From Annona cherimola (lineage: Eukaryota; Streptophyta; Magnoliopsida; Magnoliales; Annonaceae), in NCBI GenBank assembly GCA_030490835.1, contig CM059972.1, positions 51,255,563 through 51,319,562 on the forward strand: a DNA stretch of 64,000 nucleotides, in the 5' to 3' direction. The position numbers and the translations under genes were made by a program. Below the pieces are notes generated by a model. It worked only from the letters and a program-made list of their open reading frames with translations. It was not told the origin of the DNA and ran no database searches. This document shows, piece after piece, positions 11,713-21,189 of the stretch (position 1 is its first letter; every line of letters starts with the position of its first letter).

Positions 11713-11841
11713 TAACTTGATTTTCTTCAAATGTGTATTCTTTAAACATTTCACAAACTTTGTTAGTAGCCAAGACATACTCAAATTGATTTGTTAATCA
11801 TCAAAACATAGATTTAGCTAGTTTTCCTCATGTTTCCAACA

Positions 11842-11855
11842 ATCTCCCCCTTTTT
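11842..11855 (-). promoter_or_regulatory. Polypurine tract
   Basis: On the minus strand AAAAAGGGGGAGAT abuts the start of the 3' LTR (TGTTGG). It would prime plus-strand DNA synthesis. Confidence 0.95.
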
Positions 11856-12164
11856 GATGATTGACAAAACCGATTTGAGTGGATACCTTTCATTTAAATA
11901 AATATGCTCATATTGCATTATGAAATCATGCAAACATTCAAAGTATTCATTTAAGCATATACATATCCTACTCTTCTCTCCTTAAATCTCTCTCCCCTTT
12001 AATCATAAAGACTTATACTCAATTTTTCAACTCAAATACTCTTCTTCTCCCCATTCTTAAATCTCTCTCCTCCTTTTTGTCAATATATCAAAAAGATTAG
12101 AGGATAAAGAAATAGATAGGTGGGATTGCTCCCCCTAAACAGGTGCTCCCCCTCAATTTATGCT
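11856..12164 (-). promoter_or_regulatory. Short pol-to-LTR spacer with extra polypurine tracts
   Basis: About 310 bases with no ORF. On the minus strand it contains further purine runs, for example at 12129-12135 and 12145-12153 (GGGGGAGC twice) and near 12060-12076. Repeated polypurine tracts here are a Sirevirus trait. The env-like ORF found at this point in the element at 3395-9015 is absent, either lost or never present in this sublineage. Confidence 0.7.
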
Positions 12165-14237
12165 TTAAGTTAGTTCAAGCATTCCCATGTCATTTCTAAT
12201 CTTATAAAATGCTTCTTTTGCTAGGGGTTTAGTGAATATATCTGCAACTTGATCCTCAGTTCTTACATATACCAAACATATGTCATGATTTTCTACATGT
12301 TCTCTAATGAAATGATGTCTAAGGTCTATATGTTTGGTCCTAGAATGCAGGACTGGATTCTTGGTTAGACATATGGCACTTGTATTATCACATTTGATAG
12401 GTATATCTTTGAAATCCATGCCATAGTCCCTAAGTTGCTGTTTCATCCAAAGTAATTGAGCACAACAGCTCCCGGCGGCAATGTATTCGGCTTCCGCCGT
12501 AGATAGAGCAACACTAGTTTGTTTTCTTGAAAACCATGAAACTATCATGCTTCCAAGAAACTGACATGTTCCACTTGTGCTTTTTCTATCTACTTTGTAA
12601 CCAGCAAAATCCGCATCCGAGTAGCCGATTAGATCAAAATTAGAGCCCTTTGGATACCATAGTCCTAAATTGGTAGTGTCTACTAGATATCTAAAAATTC
12701 TTTTCAAAGCTACCAAGTGTGATTCTTTTGGGCATGATTGAAATCTAGAGCACATACACACACTAAACAAAATATCTGGCCTAGAAGCAGTTAAATACAA
12801 TAAGGAACCTATCATGCTTCTATACAATTTTAAATCAACTACTTTGCCCTTCTCATCTTTGTCAAGCTTGATTGTAGAGCTCATGGGCGTGTTTGCTCCT
12901 TTGCTATTCTCCATGCCAAACTTCTTTAGCATTTCCTTGATATACTTGGACTGGTTAATGAAAATTCCTTCATTTAATTGCTTGATTTGCAGTCCAAGGA
13001 AGAAGTTTAGCTCTCCCATCATGCTCATCTCAAACTCTTTCTGCATAAGCTCAGAAAATTCTTGGCAAAGAGTTTCATTAGTAGCACCAAAAATAATATC
13101 ATCTACATAAATCTGAATGATCAATATATCCTTTCCATTGTACTTGATAAATAAAGTGGTGTCTACATTTCCTTTTTGAAAATCATGATCAATCAGAAAT
13201 TTGCTTAGTCTATCATACCAAGCTCTTGGAGCTTGTTTTAATCCATATAATGCTTTGGTTAGCTTGTATACAAATTTAGATTGATCTTTTTCCTCAAATC
13301 CAGGTGGTTGTTCTACATACACCTCTTCATTTATATAACCATTCAGAAATGCACTTTTGACATCCATTTGAAACAATTTAAAGTTCATGTGAGATGCAAA
13401 AGCTAGTAAGATACGAATTGCCTCTAATCTAGCAACCGGGGCATAGGATTCTTCAAAATCTATTCCTTCTTCTTGTGAGTATCCTTTTGCCACAAGTCTA
13501 GCTTTGTTCCTCACTACAAGTCCACTTTCATCTAATTTGTTCCTAAAGACCCACTTGGTGCCAATAATAGTACAATCATTTGGTCTAGGAACAAGGTGCC
13601 AAACTTGATTTCTTTCAAATTGATTTAGCTCTTCTTGCATTGCTATAATCCAGTTTTCATCATCAAGAGCTTGTTCAATATTAGAAGGTTCAATCTTGGA
13701 TACAAAAGCATATTGTCCACACACATTTTGCTTTGATCTTCTAGTTTTTACACCTTCATACACATTTCCTATAACTTGCTCAATTGGATGTGCATGATTG
13801 AATTTTAAATCAGTTGGAGGTTTATAGGAATTGTTACCTTCACTTACCCTTTCCTCCATGAATTCCTCTTGCTTTTCCATATGCAGTTTCTCAAGATTGC
13901 TTGCTATGTCATCTGCATCACTTAAATCATCCTTTCTTTTGAAACAAGGGTTAGTCTCATCAAAAACAACATGTATGGATTCTTCTACAACTTGGTTTCG
14001 TTTATTGAAAACTCTATATGCTTTGCTATTTGATGAATAACCAAGGAATATTGCTTCATCACTTTTAGCATCAAGTTTTCCCAAGTTGGTTTTTCCATTG
14101 TTCAGAACATAACATGTGCATCTAAAAGCATGAAAATAAGATATGTTTGGTTTCCTTCCCTTCCATAGCTCATATGGGGTCTTTTTCAAGATAGCTCTAA
14201 TGGTAACTCGATTTAAAACATGACAAGCTGTGCTCAC
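12165..14237 (-). CDS. Sirevirus pol, C-terminal part: integrase end, RT, RNase H
   Basis: 690 residues in one open frame. They start in the C-terminal part of integrase ([11 protein letters not shown], then [14 protein letters not shown]) and run through reverse transcriptase and RNase H to the stop at 12165. Reverse transcriptase shows the catalytic aspartates of [10 protein letters not shown] (Asp about 292) and YVDD (377-380). RNase H shows DADFAGY and [11 protein letters not shown], and ends with the copia-type segment [15 protein letters not shown] copies the element RNA into DNA and RNase H removes the RNA strand. This frame is continuous with 14247-15239 except for one TAG codon at 14247-14249, where related elements have a sense codon. 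It is therefore the second half of one polyprotein, and its apparent start is not a natural one. Confidence 0.93.
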   Translation of the reverse strand: MSTACHVLNRVTIRAILKKTPYELWKGRKPNISYFHAFRCTCYVLNNGKTNLGKLDAKSDEAIFLGYSSNSKAYRVFNKRNQVVEESIHVVFDETNPCFKRKDDLSDADDIASNLEKLHMEKQEEFMEERVSEGNNSYKPPTDLKFNHAHPIEQVIGNVYEGVKTRRSKQNVCGQYAFVSKIEPSNIEQALDDENWIIAMQEELNQFERNQVWHLVPRPNDCTIIGTKWVFRNKLDESGLVVRNKARLVAKGYSQEEGIDFEESYAPVARLEAIRILLAFASHMNFKLFQMDVKSAFLNGYINEEVYVEQPPGFEEKDQSKFVYKLTKALYGLKQAPRAWYDRLSKFLIDHDFQKGNVDTTLFIKYNGKDILIIQIYVDDIIFGATNETLCQEFSELMQKEFEMSMMGELNFFLGLQIKQLNEGIFINQSKYIKEMLKKFGMENSKGANTPMSSTIKLDKDEKGKVVDLKLYRSMIGSLLYLTASRPDILFSVCMCSRFQSCPKESHLVALKRIFRYLVDTTNLGLWYPKGSNFDLIGYSDADFAGYKVDRKSTSGTCQFLGSMIVSWFSRKQTSVALSTAEAEYIAAGSCCAQLLWMKQQLRDYGMDFKDIPIKCDNTSAICLTKNPVLHSRTKHIDLRHHFIREHVENHDICLVYVRTEDQVADIFTKPLAKEAFYKIRNDMGMLELT

Positions 14238-14246
14238 AACTTCACC

Positions 14247-15239
14247 CTAAAACTTCTTGGATAATTTGCTCTCATTTATCATTGTTCTAGCCATCTCTTG
14301 TATAGTTCTGTTTTTCCTTTCAACTACTCCATTTTGTTGTGGAGTTCTTGGTGCAGAAAATGTGTGATGAATTCCTTTTTCATTACATAATTCTATGAAT
14401 CGTTTGTTTTCAAATTCACCACCATGGTCACTTCTTATAGACATAATAGTACTTTGTTTTTCATTTTCCACCAAGTTTACAAAAGTTGAAAACATAGAGA
14501 AGGCTTCATCTTTGCTAGCTAAGAGAATTATCCATGTGAATCTTGAAAAGTCATCTACAATAACAAATACATATTTCTTTCCACCAATGGTTAAAATGTC
14601 GGATGGTCCATATAGATCCATGTGTAGCAATTCAAGTGGCCTTGTGGTGGAAATCTCCTTTTTGGTAGAAAAAGACATCTTTGGTTGTTTAGATAATTGA
14701 CATGCCTTGCAAATTTTGTCTTTGTCATATTTCAACTTTGGCAAGCCTTCTACCAAATTCTTTTTCCATAGGGTCTTTATGTTTGACATATTCACATGTC
14801 CAAGTCTTTTATGCCAAACCCATGGATCATTTTCAATGGCCATTAGACATTGACCATCTAGTTCATCAAGTGAAACCAAATATACATTTCCATGTCTTCT
14901 TCCGCTAAACATGATATGTTCTCCATCAAATACATTACATATAGATGATTCAAACACAACTTTATATCCTTTATCACATAATTGGCTAATGCTCATTAAG
15001 TTATGCTTGAGTCCTTCAACAAACAAAACATCCTCCATGCATGTATTTGAGATACTATAAATATTTCCTTTACCTTTTATTTTACCTTTCTCATTATTAC
15101 CAAAGGCAACCGTTCCATCGTTGCAAGGTTTAAGTTTGTGAAACAAACTTCTTTCACCGGTCATATGCCTTGAGCAACCGCTATCCATGAACCATTCATT
15201 GTTTGCCTTTGCCTTAAGACATGTCTGAAAAATAAGCAA
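14247..15239 (-). CDS. Sirevirus pol, N-terminal part: protease and integrase
   Basis: 330 residues ending at a premature TAG (14247-14249). Near the start is the aspartic protease active site [10 protein letters not shown]. Then comes the GAG-pre-integrase zinc segment (WHKRLGHV ... CKAC) and the integrase core with all three acidic residues: Asp208 (HMDLYGP), Asp271 (SDHGGEF) and Glu307 (GVVERKN), in DD35E spacing. The protease would process the polyprotein and the integrase would insert the DNA copy. The frame is shifted by +1 relative to gag and stays open across the gag stop. Expression would thus need a frameshift, unless the shift is a mutation. No good ATG is seen at the beginning. 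Confidence 0.92.
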   Translation of the reverse strand: MLIFQTCLKAKANNEWFMDSGCSRHMTGERSLFHKLKPCNDGTVAFGNNEKGKIKGKGNIYSISNTCMEDVLFVEGLKHNLMSISQLCDKGYKVVFESSICNVFDGEHIMFSGRRHGNVYLVSLDELDGQCLMAIENDPWVWHKRLGHVNMSNIKTLWKKNLVEGLPKLKYDKDKICKACQLSKQPKMSFSTKKEISTTRPLELLHMDLYGPSDILTIGGKKYVFVIVDDFSRFTWIILLASKDEAFSMFSTFVNLVENEKQSTIMSIRSDHGGEFENKRFIELCNEKGIHHTFSAPRTPQQNGVVERKNRTIQEMARTMINESKLSKKF

Positions 15240-15246
15240 ATAATCC

Positions 15247-17097
15247 TTATCCTTTTGGTACCCATTTTATGGGTCCATTTGGGTTAGTAACATTATTCAA
15301 CCTTTGTTGCTTCAACTTAGAAAGTCCAAATCTTGTGTTCCTTGGAACCCAAACTAGTTTTGCACCATAATCAAACAATCTCTTAAAGTTACACTTGTAA
15401 ACTTTATGACCCATTTTGTTGCAAAAGTTGCAAGCCATTGGTAATCTAGGAGTAGGCCTCCAAGTACATTTTGGTTCAAATGTTGGCCTTCTAGTCCACA
15501 TTACATTTTTCATTTTAGGCTTGTATATGAGTGCAGATTTGGTTTGATATTTCCAAAGTGTAGGCACATTTGACTTGCTACTTTCTCCTTGCTCAAATGT
15601 ATTGTATCCAAGACCTCTTCTATCTGTTTGTGAGGTCATATTCAAGAACATCTTCACATTTTCACCGGGATTAGAGAACTTTGCTAATGATTCATTTAAG
15701 GATTCGTTCTCCTTTTTCAGTTTCTCAACTTCTTTCAACAACAGTTCATTTTCTTCTTTCAATTTTGTTGACATTTCAGCTAGTTTTCCATTTTCAATGA
15801 TAACAAAGTTACATTGTTTTCTTTTTAATGTCAACTTGTTTCCTAGCCTTTTGATTTCCCCATACAATGAATCATATGCAATTTGTAGTTCATCTAATTC
15901 GGCACATTTGAGGCAATCACGAAAAGAAGAATAACTTGATTGAGAATAAGGTTTGGAAGTTACCTCTTCACTTTCTGTGTATTTTGTTGAGGTAGATTGA
16001 TCTTCCAAAACTTCCGTCGTGTTCAAGCATAGCAGTTCTTCTTCTTGATCGACCCTTGCCATGCAGCAAATTCTTGCACAATTTTCTGCATTGTTGTCGT
16101 CGGTTGAAGAGCTGCATGTTGATGAAGTATCCTCATTGACGTACATGCCTCTTCCCTTTTGCTTTTGAAATTTTCTGCCTTCATGATTATCCTTTGGCCT
16201 TTCTTCCGGTGTAGGACATTGAGTTTGCATATGTCCTATTCCCCCACATCTATAGCATTTGGTTTTCTCCTTCTTCTTCACTTGTCGTGGTCTTTCTTTG
16301 AGATCTTTGAAGTTTCTTTCTTTTCTCACAAACTTTCGGAATTTGCGAGTGAGAAGAGCAATGTCTTCATCATCGTTGTGAGATGAAGAGGTGGATCCAT
16401 CTAAGTTGTGAGTGGCCTTGAGTGCAATGGTTCTCTTCCCTTTATGTTGATCTTCATTTCTTCTTTTGATTAGCTCATGTGACATTAATGAGCTAATGAG
16501 GTCTTCAAGCTTTAAGGTGTTTAGATCTTTTGCTTCTTCTATTGCTGTAATCTTTGGAGTCCATGAATCCGGTAGAGCTCTCAATATCTTCATGACCTGC
16601 TCAGATTCAGAAATAGCTTTTCCAAGACCTTTTAGAGCATTAGTAATCTTAGAAAATCTAGCAAACATTTCAGAAATATTTTCTGTGTCTAGCATTCTAA
16701 AACTTTCCAATTCTCCTATCAAGATATTTCTCCTAGTCCCTTGGACTTGAGAGGTTCCTTCATAAATGGATGTTAGAGTATCCCATATCTCCTTGGCGGT
16801 TAGGCAAGATGATACTCTATCATATTCCGAAGCCGTAAGAGCACAAAATAAAGAATTCATTGCCTTGGCATTGCTCTTGACGGTTCTAACTTCCTCTTCG
16901 GTCCATTTGGAAGCTTTGTCATCGGTAGGCAAAATCACACCATCTTGGATAGCAATCCAAGAATCCATATCGGTAGCCATGATGAGTTGCTTCATACGAA
17001 GCTTCCAATAGCCAAAGTTGTTCCCATCAAACAATGGTAGCCTTGTAAAAGATTGGCCCTCGGCAAAAGCGGGAACGGGAATCGATTGGGATGCCAT
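15247..17097 (-). CDS. gag: Sirevirus Gag (capsid/nucleocapsid) protein
   Basis: 616 residues from ATG at 17097 to TAA at 15247, with no break. The N-terminal third has the copia Gag (UBN2-type) capsid fold pattern, including FDGNNFGYWKLRMKQLI. A CCHC zinc knuckle lies at residues 281-294 (CYRCGGIGHMQTQC). A long predicted coiled coil follows at roughly 420-500 (repeated KLKEENELL-type heptads). A second CCHC knuckle lies at about 556-569 (CNFCNKMGHKVYKC). Gag forms the particle that packages element RNA. The extended C-terminal half with a coiled coil is typical of Sireviruses. The ATG is 35 bases after the primer-binding site. Confidence 0.93.
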   Translation of the reverse strand: MASQSIPVPAFAEGQSFTRLPLFDGNNFGYWKLRMKQLIMATDMDSWIAIQDGVILPTDDKASKWTEEEVRTVKSNAKAMNSLFCALTASEYDRVSSCLTAKEIWDTLTSIYEGTSQVQGTRRNILIGELESFRMLDTENISEMFARFSKITNALKGLGKAISESEQVMKILRALPDSWTPKITAIEEAKDLNTLKLEDLISSLMSHELIKRRNEDQHKGKRTIALKATHNLDGSTSSSHNDDEDIALLTRKFRKFVRKERNFKDLKERPRQVKKKEKTKCYRCGGIGHMQTQCPTPEERPKDNHEGRKFQKQKGRGMYVNEDTSSTCSSSTDDNNAENCARICCMARVDQEEELLCLNTTEVLEDQSTSTKYTESEEVTSKPYSQSSYSSFRDCLKCAELDELQIAYDSLYGEIKRLGNKLTLKRKQCNFVIIENGKLAEMSTKLKEENELLLKEVEKLKKENESLNESLAKFSNPGENVKMFLNMTSQTDRRGLGYNTFEQGESSKSNVPTLWKYQTKSALIYKPKMKNVMWTRRPTFEPKCTWRPTPRLPMACNFCNKMGHKVYKCNFKRLFDYGAKLVWVPRNTRFGLSKLKQQRLNNVTNPNGPIKWVPKG

Positions 17098-17131
17098 ATC
17101 AATAGATCTCTTTGGTTTAACTCAAAGACCT

Positions 17132-17143
17132 GCTCTGATACCA
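17132..17143 (-). promoter_or_regulatory. Primer-binding site for initiator Met tRNA
   Basis: On the minus strand TGGTATCAGAGC begins two bases (AG) after the 5' LTR. This matches the 3' end of plant initiator methionine tRNA, the usual primer for copia elements. Confidence 0.95.
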
Positions 17144-17407
17144 CTTGTTGGGTCCCGAATAGATGGCAAAACCCAAGAGGGGAGGGGTGAATTGGGTTCT
17201 TAAAAATTTCTTTGATAACTTAAAAACTTAACCCCTTGTAGAATTAATCCCCTTGAATGAAGAAACTGAATGGAAAGCAAAGTAATAAAGAGAGCAGAAA
17301 TAAAAGCAAGTAGACAAGGATTTTATAGTGGTTCGGGCAACCTCCCTACTCTACTCTTCCAAGCTCACACTCCTTGTGACTTGGGTTCCACTATTGTATT
17401 CCGCGAA

Positions 17408-17507
17408 TACAACTAGAGCCTCTTGCTCTCTTCTAGATTCTAGCTCTAGGGGGCATGTACAACCAGAGCCTCTTGCTCTCTTCTAGATTCTAGCTCTAGG
17501 GGGCATC
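17408..17507. repeat. 50-bp tandem duplication in 5' LTR
   Basis: Same duplication as in the left LTR, at the equivalent position. Confidence 0.85.
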
Positions 17508-17829
17508 AAACACTTAGCACAAGTAGGTGATGAGTCACACTCCAATCATACACTACTTTGCTACCTCTTGATCTTAGCTACGCAAGCTAAATCAAGTTCA
17601 ACACAAACAAGTAAACAATAAAAGTAAACTACACTTTACAGGTGTGTAGAAACGATTTAGCGCAGGGAAGAACTTGTAGATGATGGCTTTGAAGTTTCTG
17701 AATGTAGCTCTTGCAACTTGAAGCACAATTCTTCCTCTCTTGATTGGCTTGATCACTTTAATGCTCTTGTAGATAGGAGTTATGCTCACTTAATGGTTTC
17801 CAACTACTTCCCTCGTCCACCATGAATGC

Positions 17830-17837
17830 TATTTATA
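17830..17837 (-). promoter_or_regulatory. LTR TATA box (5' LTR, active position)
   Basis: TATAAATA on the minus strand; as part of the 5' LTR this copy would drive the genomic transcript. Confidence 0.6.
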
Positions 17838-17914
17838 ATTTTGGAGGGAATCCGAACGTTAGAAGGTAGGTGGCGCGCATTTAATGCGCCAACGTTCGAA
17901 TTAATTCCGACCGT

Positions 17915-18769
17915 TGCGACCCAAGTCGCATGTGGAGTCGACTTCGGATGCGACTTCGCCCAAGTCGCAGATGGAGTCGACTTCGGGTGCGACTTCGCTT
18001 CTCCGTCGCAACTTCAAGTTCCAGTCAGGGTCGACTTGGGTTCTCGACTTGACCCAAGTCGCAGGTGGAGTCGACTTCGTGTGCGACTTCACCTCGTCAG
18101 TTGATTTTCTGAACTCCGGAACTTTGGAAATCTTTCTCTTTTGTTTTAGTCTTCTTCATGCCTTTAGTTCTTTTGTATTACTTTCTGAATCCTTGTGCCT
18201 TGATTGTATTAGCTCCATGATTTGCAATCCTTAGAAGCTTGACTTTGCTTCTTCTTGGTTTTGCTTGATACTGTGAATCATTGGAGAACTTGCTTGCTTT
18301 GGAGACTTGAATGTTTGAAGCAAGCTTATGTCTTTTGCCTTTGATTTGATGGATTTGTTCTTCATTTTGAGTCCTTGGACTTGATAGGCTTGACTTGATC
18401 TTGATCATGCTTGAAGCTTTTGAGTCTAGAGTGAAGAAGTCCTTTGAATGATTTGAAACTGCAGCTTTGATCTTTGACAAACTCAAGTCGCGCTTGGGGT
18501 CGACTTCGTCCCCGACTTCACTTAAGTCGCACATGGAGTCGACTTGGCCTGCGACTTGGCAGCTCCGTGTCCCAACTTTCAGCTCTGGACAAATTTGCAC
18601 TTCTGAAGTCGATAGCGAGGTCGACTTCGTCTGCGACTTGGCTACCCAAGTCGCATGTGGAGTCGACTTGACCTGCGACTTCACTTGCTCTTTCTCCCAT
18701 TTCAACTCTGGACGTTCTGCATGTTTGAAGTCGATCTTGGAGTCGACTTGGGGATCGACTTGGCCTTCC
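17915..18769 (-). repeat. GTCGAC palindrome array in 5' LTR
   Basis: Same two clusters of about eight units as in the 3' LTR. On the element's strand the array lies upstream of the TATA box, where enhancers or silencing targets would be expected. Confidence 0.85.
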
Positions 18770-18903
18770 TAACTTGATTTTGTTCAAATGTGTATTCTTT
18801 AAACATTTCACAAACTTTGTTAGTAGCCAAGACATACTCAAATTGATTTGTTAATCATCAAAACATAGATTTAGCTAGTTTTCCTCATGTTTCCAACAAC
18901 ATC

Positions 18904-20165
18904 CCTTTTATAAGTGGGATTTGCCTTGAAAATTGAGTACGCAGCCTGCTTCATGTTAGCCACAACGCATCCTAGCTTACTTGCATACGGATTGCGCATG
19001 GACTAAAATTGCATAGATTAATCTGGACAGCCAAGGGTGATGCTTGCGTAATTTGGAATTGCGTAAGGTTTGAGCGATAAAAGCTTGGAACACGCATGGA
19101 TTACGTGCATATCTGGGAAGGAATGGACGACTGTGATTTCACCACACTAGAGACGGTGATCTGCATTGTTTATTGGCCAATAATTTTCTGGACAAATTTG
19201 GAAGGCAGATAATTTCTTGGATCTAATTTAGACGTGCTAAAAATCACGATGGCCTGATTTGCAGATTTGCAGCTTGATGGATAACCTGACGGCTAATGCT
19301 TTTTGCAGGCATGGTTAGAATTCTGGATGGTGGGGATCACTTGGCCAGTGGACAGCTTGAAGAATTACACGAAGATTGGACGTGGACAGCTGCTTGGTCA
19401 TTGGACGGCTGAGATTATTACTAGAGTGCTAAAAAAAATTTGAACGGTGCAGATCTTTGCAGGAAGATTGAAGAAAAATGGACGGCAGGACGACTGAATT
19501 TCAGGCCGTTGAAGAAAAATGGACGGTTTGATCAACTGCTTTATGGGATTTGCATATTGGAAAAAAATGGACGGAGAAGATCTGTTTTGGCTGGGCCGTC
19601 CTTATTTTGACGGTTCAGAATTTTTGCTTTGGTTTTGGACGGCATAGATTAAATGAAGGCTGGCTTAAAAATTCACGGCTGATTTTTTTGGACGCGATCA
19701 AGCTTGCTGATTTTCCGTTAAATATATAATTTAATTCCTTTGAACGGTTGAGGTTGGCAGTCGATATTTGCTTGATTTCTACGGTGGACCCCACTATAAT
19801 GGACGGCTGAGATTGATGCCATATGATCGTCGCTTGGACGGTTCAGAAAATGGTGGACATCAGAAAAATTAGACTGCTTGGATCTTGCAATCAGTGGACA
19901 GCTAGGCATAATCTTGTGGCGCCCACTTTCTGAAATTTGTTCTCCTGCATAAAAAAATATTTGAATAATTAATTCATCAATTCCATTAATAGGTTATCAA
20001 TATAGAAAATTATTCAAACTTATTTGATTTTATGGTGACAAATAAAAATGTAATTTCAAGCCAAAAAATCACAAGAATATTTTAAATCATTTACAATTAA
20101 TATTTAATATCCAAATGTTGCAAATACACATTTAAAAGTCAATTCCACATTATACCCAAATGATT
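18904..20165. repeat. Long non-coding repeat unit, copy 1, third part
   Basis: Matches 24175-24431 and 31439-32540 of copy 2. From about 19380 to 19910 the motif tggacgg recurs many times, often as gaagaaaaatggacgg, an imperfect short tandem pattern shared by both copies. No coding region. Confidence 0.65.
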
Positions 20166-21189
20166 ACCCCCAAATTAGTATAAATATGCACAGAATATAT
20201 TATTATTTGTCAATTATAAAATATCCTGGTACTTGAACTTTTGCATGTCTTCAAGCAAATATAAAGGAATTCAAGAATAGATTGCAAAATTTTGAAATCT
20301 TCAAGCAAAAAGAAAATGTCAATGAGGAATTAGCGAGAATGTTAAATCAGAACTTTAAACATAGTACTTCTTAAAAAACCTAGTAAAAAATCTCTTCGTA
20401 CTTAATTAACACTATACACACTGTTTCTTGTTCTACTTTCAGTTATTAAGAGTTCAAAAACTCCCACAATAAACTCCTAATTATCAGGTATTCTGCCCTT
20501 TTATATGGTTTTTCAATACACATTTAAGAATTCAATTAGTGGCAGTAATCCGAAAAATATTAGTCAAACTACCTCATATGTATATCCTTAAATTCTTGCA
20601 TATGAAGTCCCCTTACCAACTCAATCAACCAGTTCATAAGATCATAAGGACTTGGTGGGATAATGGTTAATTTCAACACAAGAGACAAAATTCTAAAAAT
20701 TGAACTGTCTCTAAATTGATTAGAGCCTTATTTTGCAATAGGAAATAATGTTACTCCCATGCTTAGTATTTTATTCTCTTTCAAGTCTGTTCTTACCCTT
20801 GGTTTAACAGTTTTTATTTTAATTTTTCTCAAACCAAGCCCAACAATAATTCTCCTCACCATATTTCAGGGTATTTAGAGAATTTTTACATATACAACTC
20901 CCCTCAACATATTTCTTGGTATCTTAGAACTCATTTTCATCATTCGCACAATCTTAAGTAGTCAAACCTTATTCTCGTTATTCTTTTCAGCTAAGAATTC
21001 AGATTCAATGTCGATTCGATTAAGTGGGAATTGAGGTTTAAAGATGAAAAATTTTAGATTCAGACTCAATAGGGGTAAACAACAGTTACACTCTAAAGAT
21101 AAGCTCATCTAAAATATCAATGCCTAAATCATGTCCATAAACAGGTTAATTTGACTTTTAGCTTTAGTCATTCAACCAGAATGAGATTT
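20166..21189. other. AT-rich non-coding stretch, probable retroelement interior
   Basis: No ORF of note. On the minus strand 20231-20258 reads like the 'ttgaagaca.gcaaaagttcaagt' tail seen after pol in gypsy-type plant elements. Tentatively part of the same old minus-strand element that supplies the repeat units on both sides. Confidence 0.4.

Larger units (their letters stand above)
10089..11841 (-). mobile_element. 3' LTR of the complete Sirevirus
   Basis: 1753 bp, the same length as the right LTR. It holds a 50-bp tandem duplication, a TATA box and two clusters of GTCGAC palindromes. It is downstream of pol in the element's own direction, so it is the 3' LTR. Confidence 0.95.
10089..18898 (-). 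mobile_element. Near-complete Sirevirus (Ty1/copia) retrotransposon
   Basis: 8810 bp with a perfect 5-bp target duplication, ACATC, at 10084-10088 and 18899-18903. It has two 1753-bp LTRs with TGTTGG...CCAACA ends, a primer-binding site next to the right LTR, and a polypurine tract next to the left LTR, so transcription runs right to left. I counted about ten differences between the LTRs, about 99.4% identity, so the insertion is young compared with its surroundings. The domain order gag, protease, integrase, RT, RNase H marks Ty1/copia. The coiled-coil gag, several polypurine tracts and palindrome-rich long LTRs point to the Sirevirus lineage. No env-like ORF lies between pol and the 3' LTR. 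One stop codon in pol means it is probably not autonomous. Confidence 0.95.
17146..18898 (-). mobile_element. 5' LTR of the complete Sirevirus
   Basis: 1753 bp with TGTTGG...CCAACA ends, about ten substitutions from the left LTR and no length change. It carries the promoter of the element and is followed (in element direction) by the primer-binding site. Confidence 0.95.

Noticed and set aside
10857..11784. Several ORFs of 60-175 residues in both directions across the LTR, repeated at 17914-18841
   Set aside because: They lie in LTR palindrome arrays, overlap each other on both strands and have no domain.
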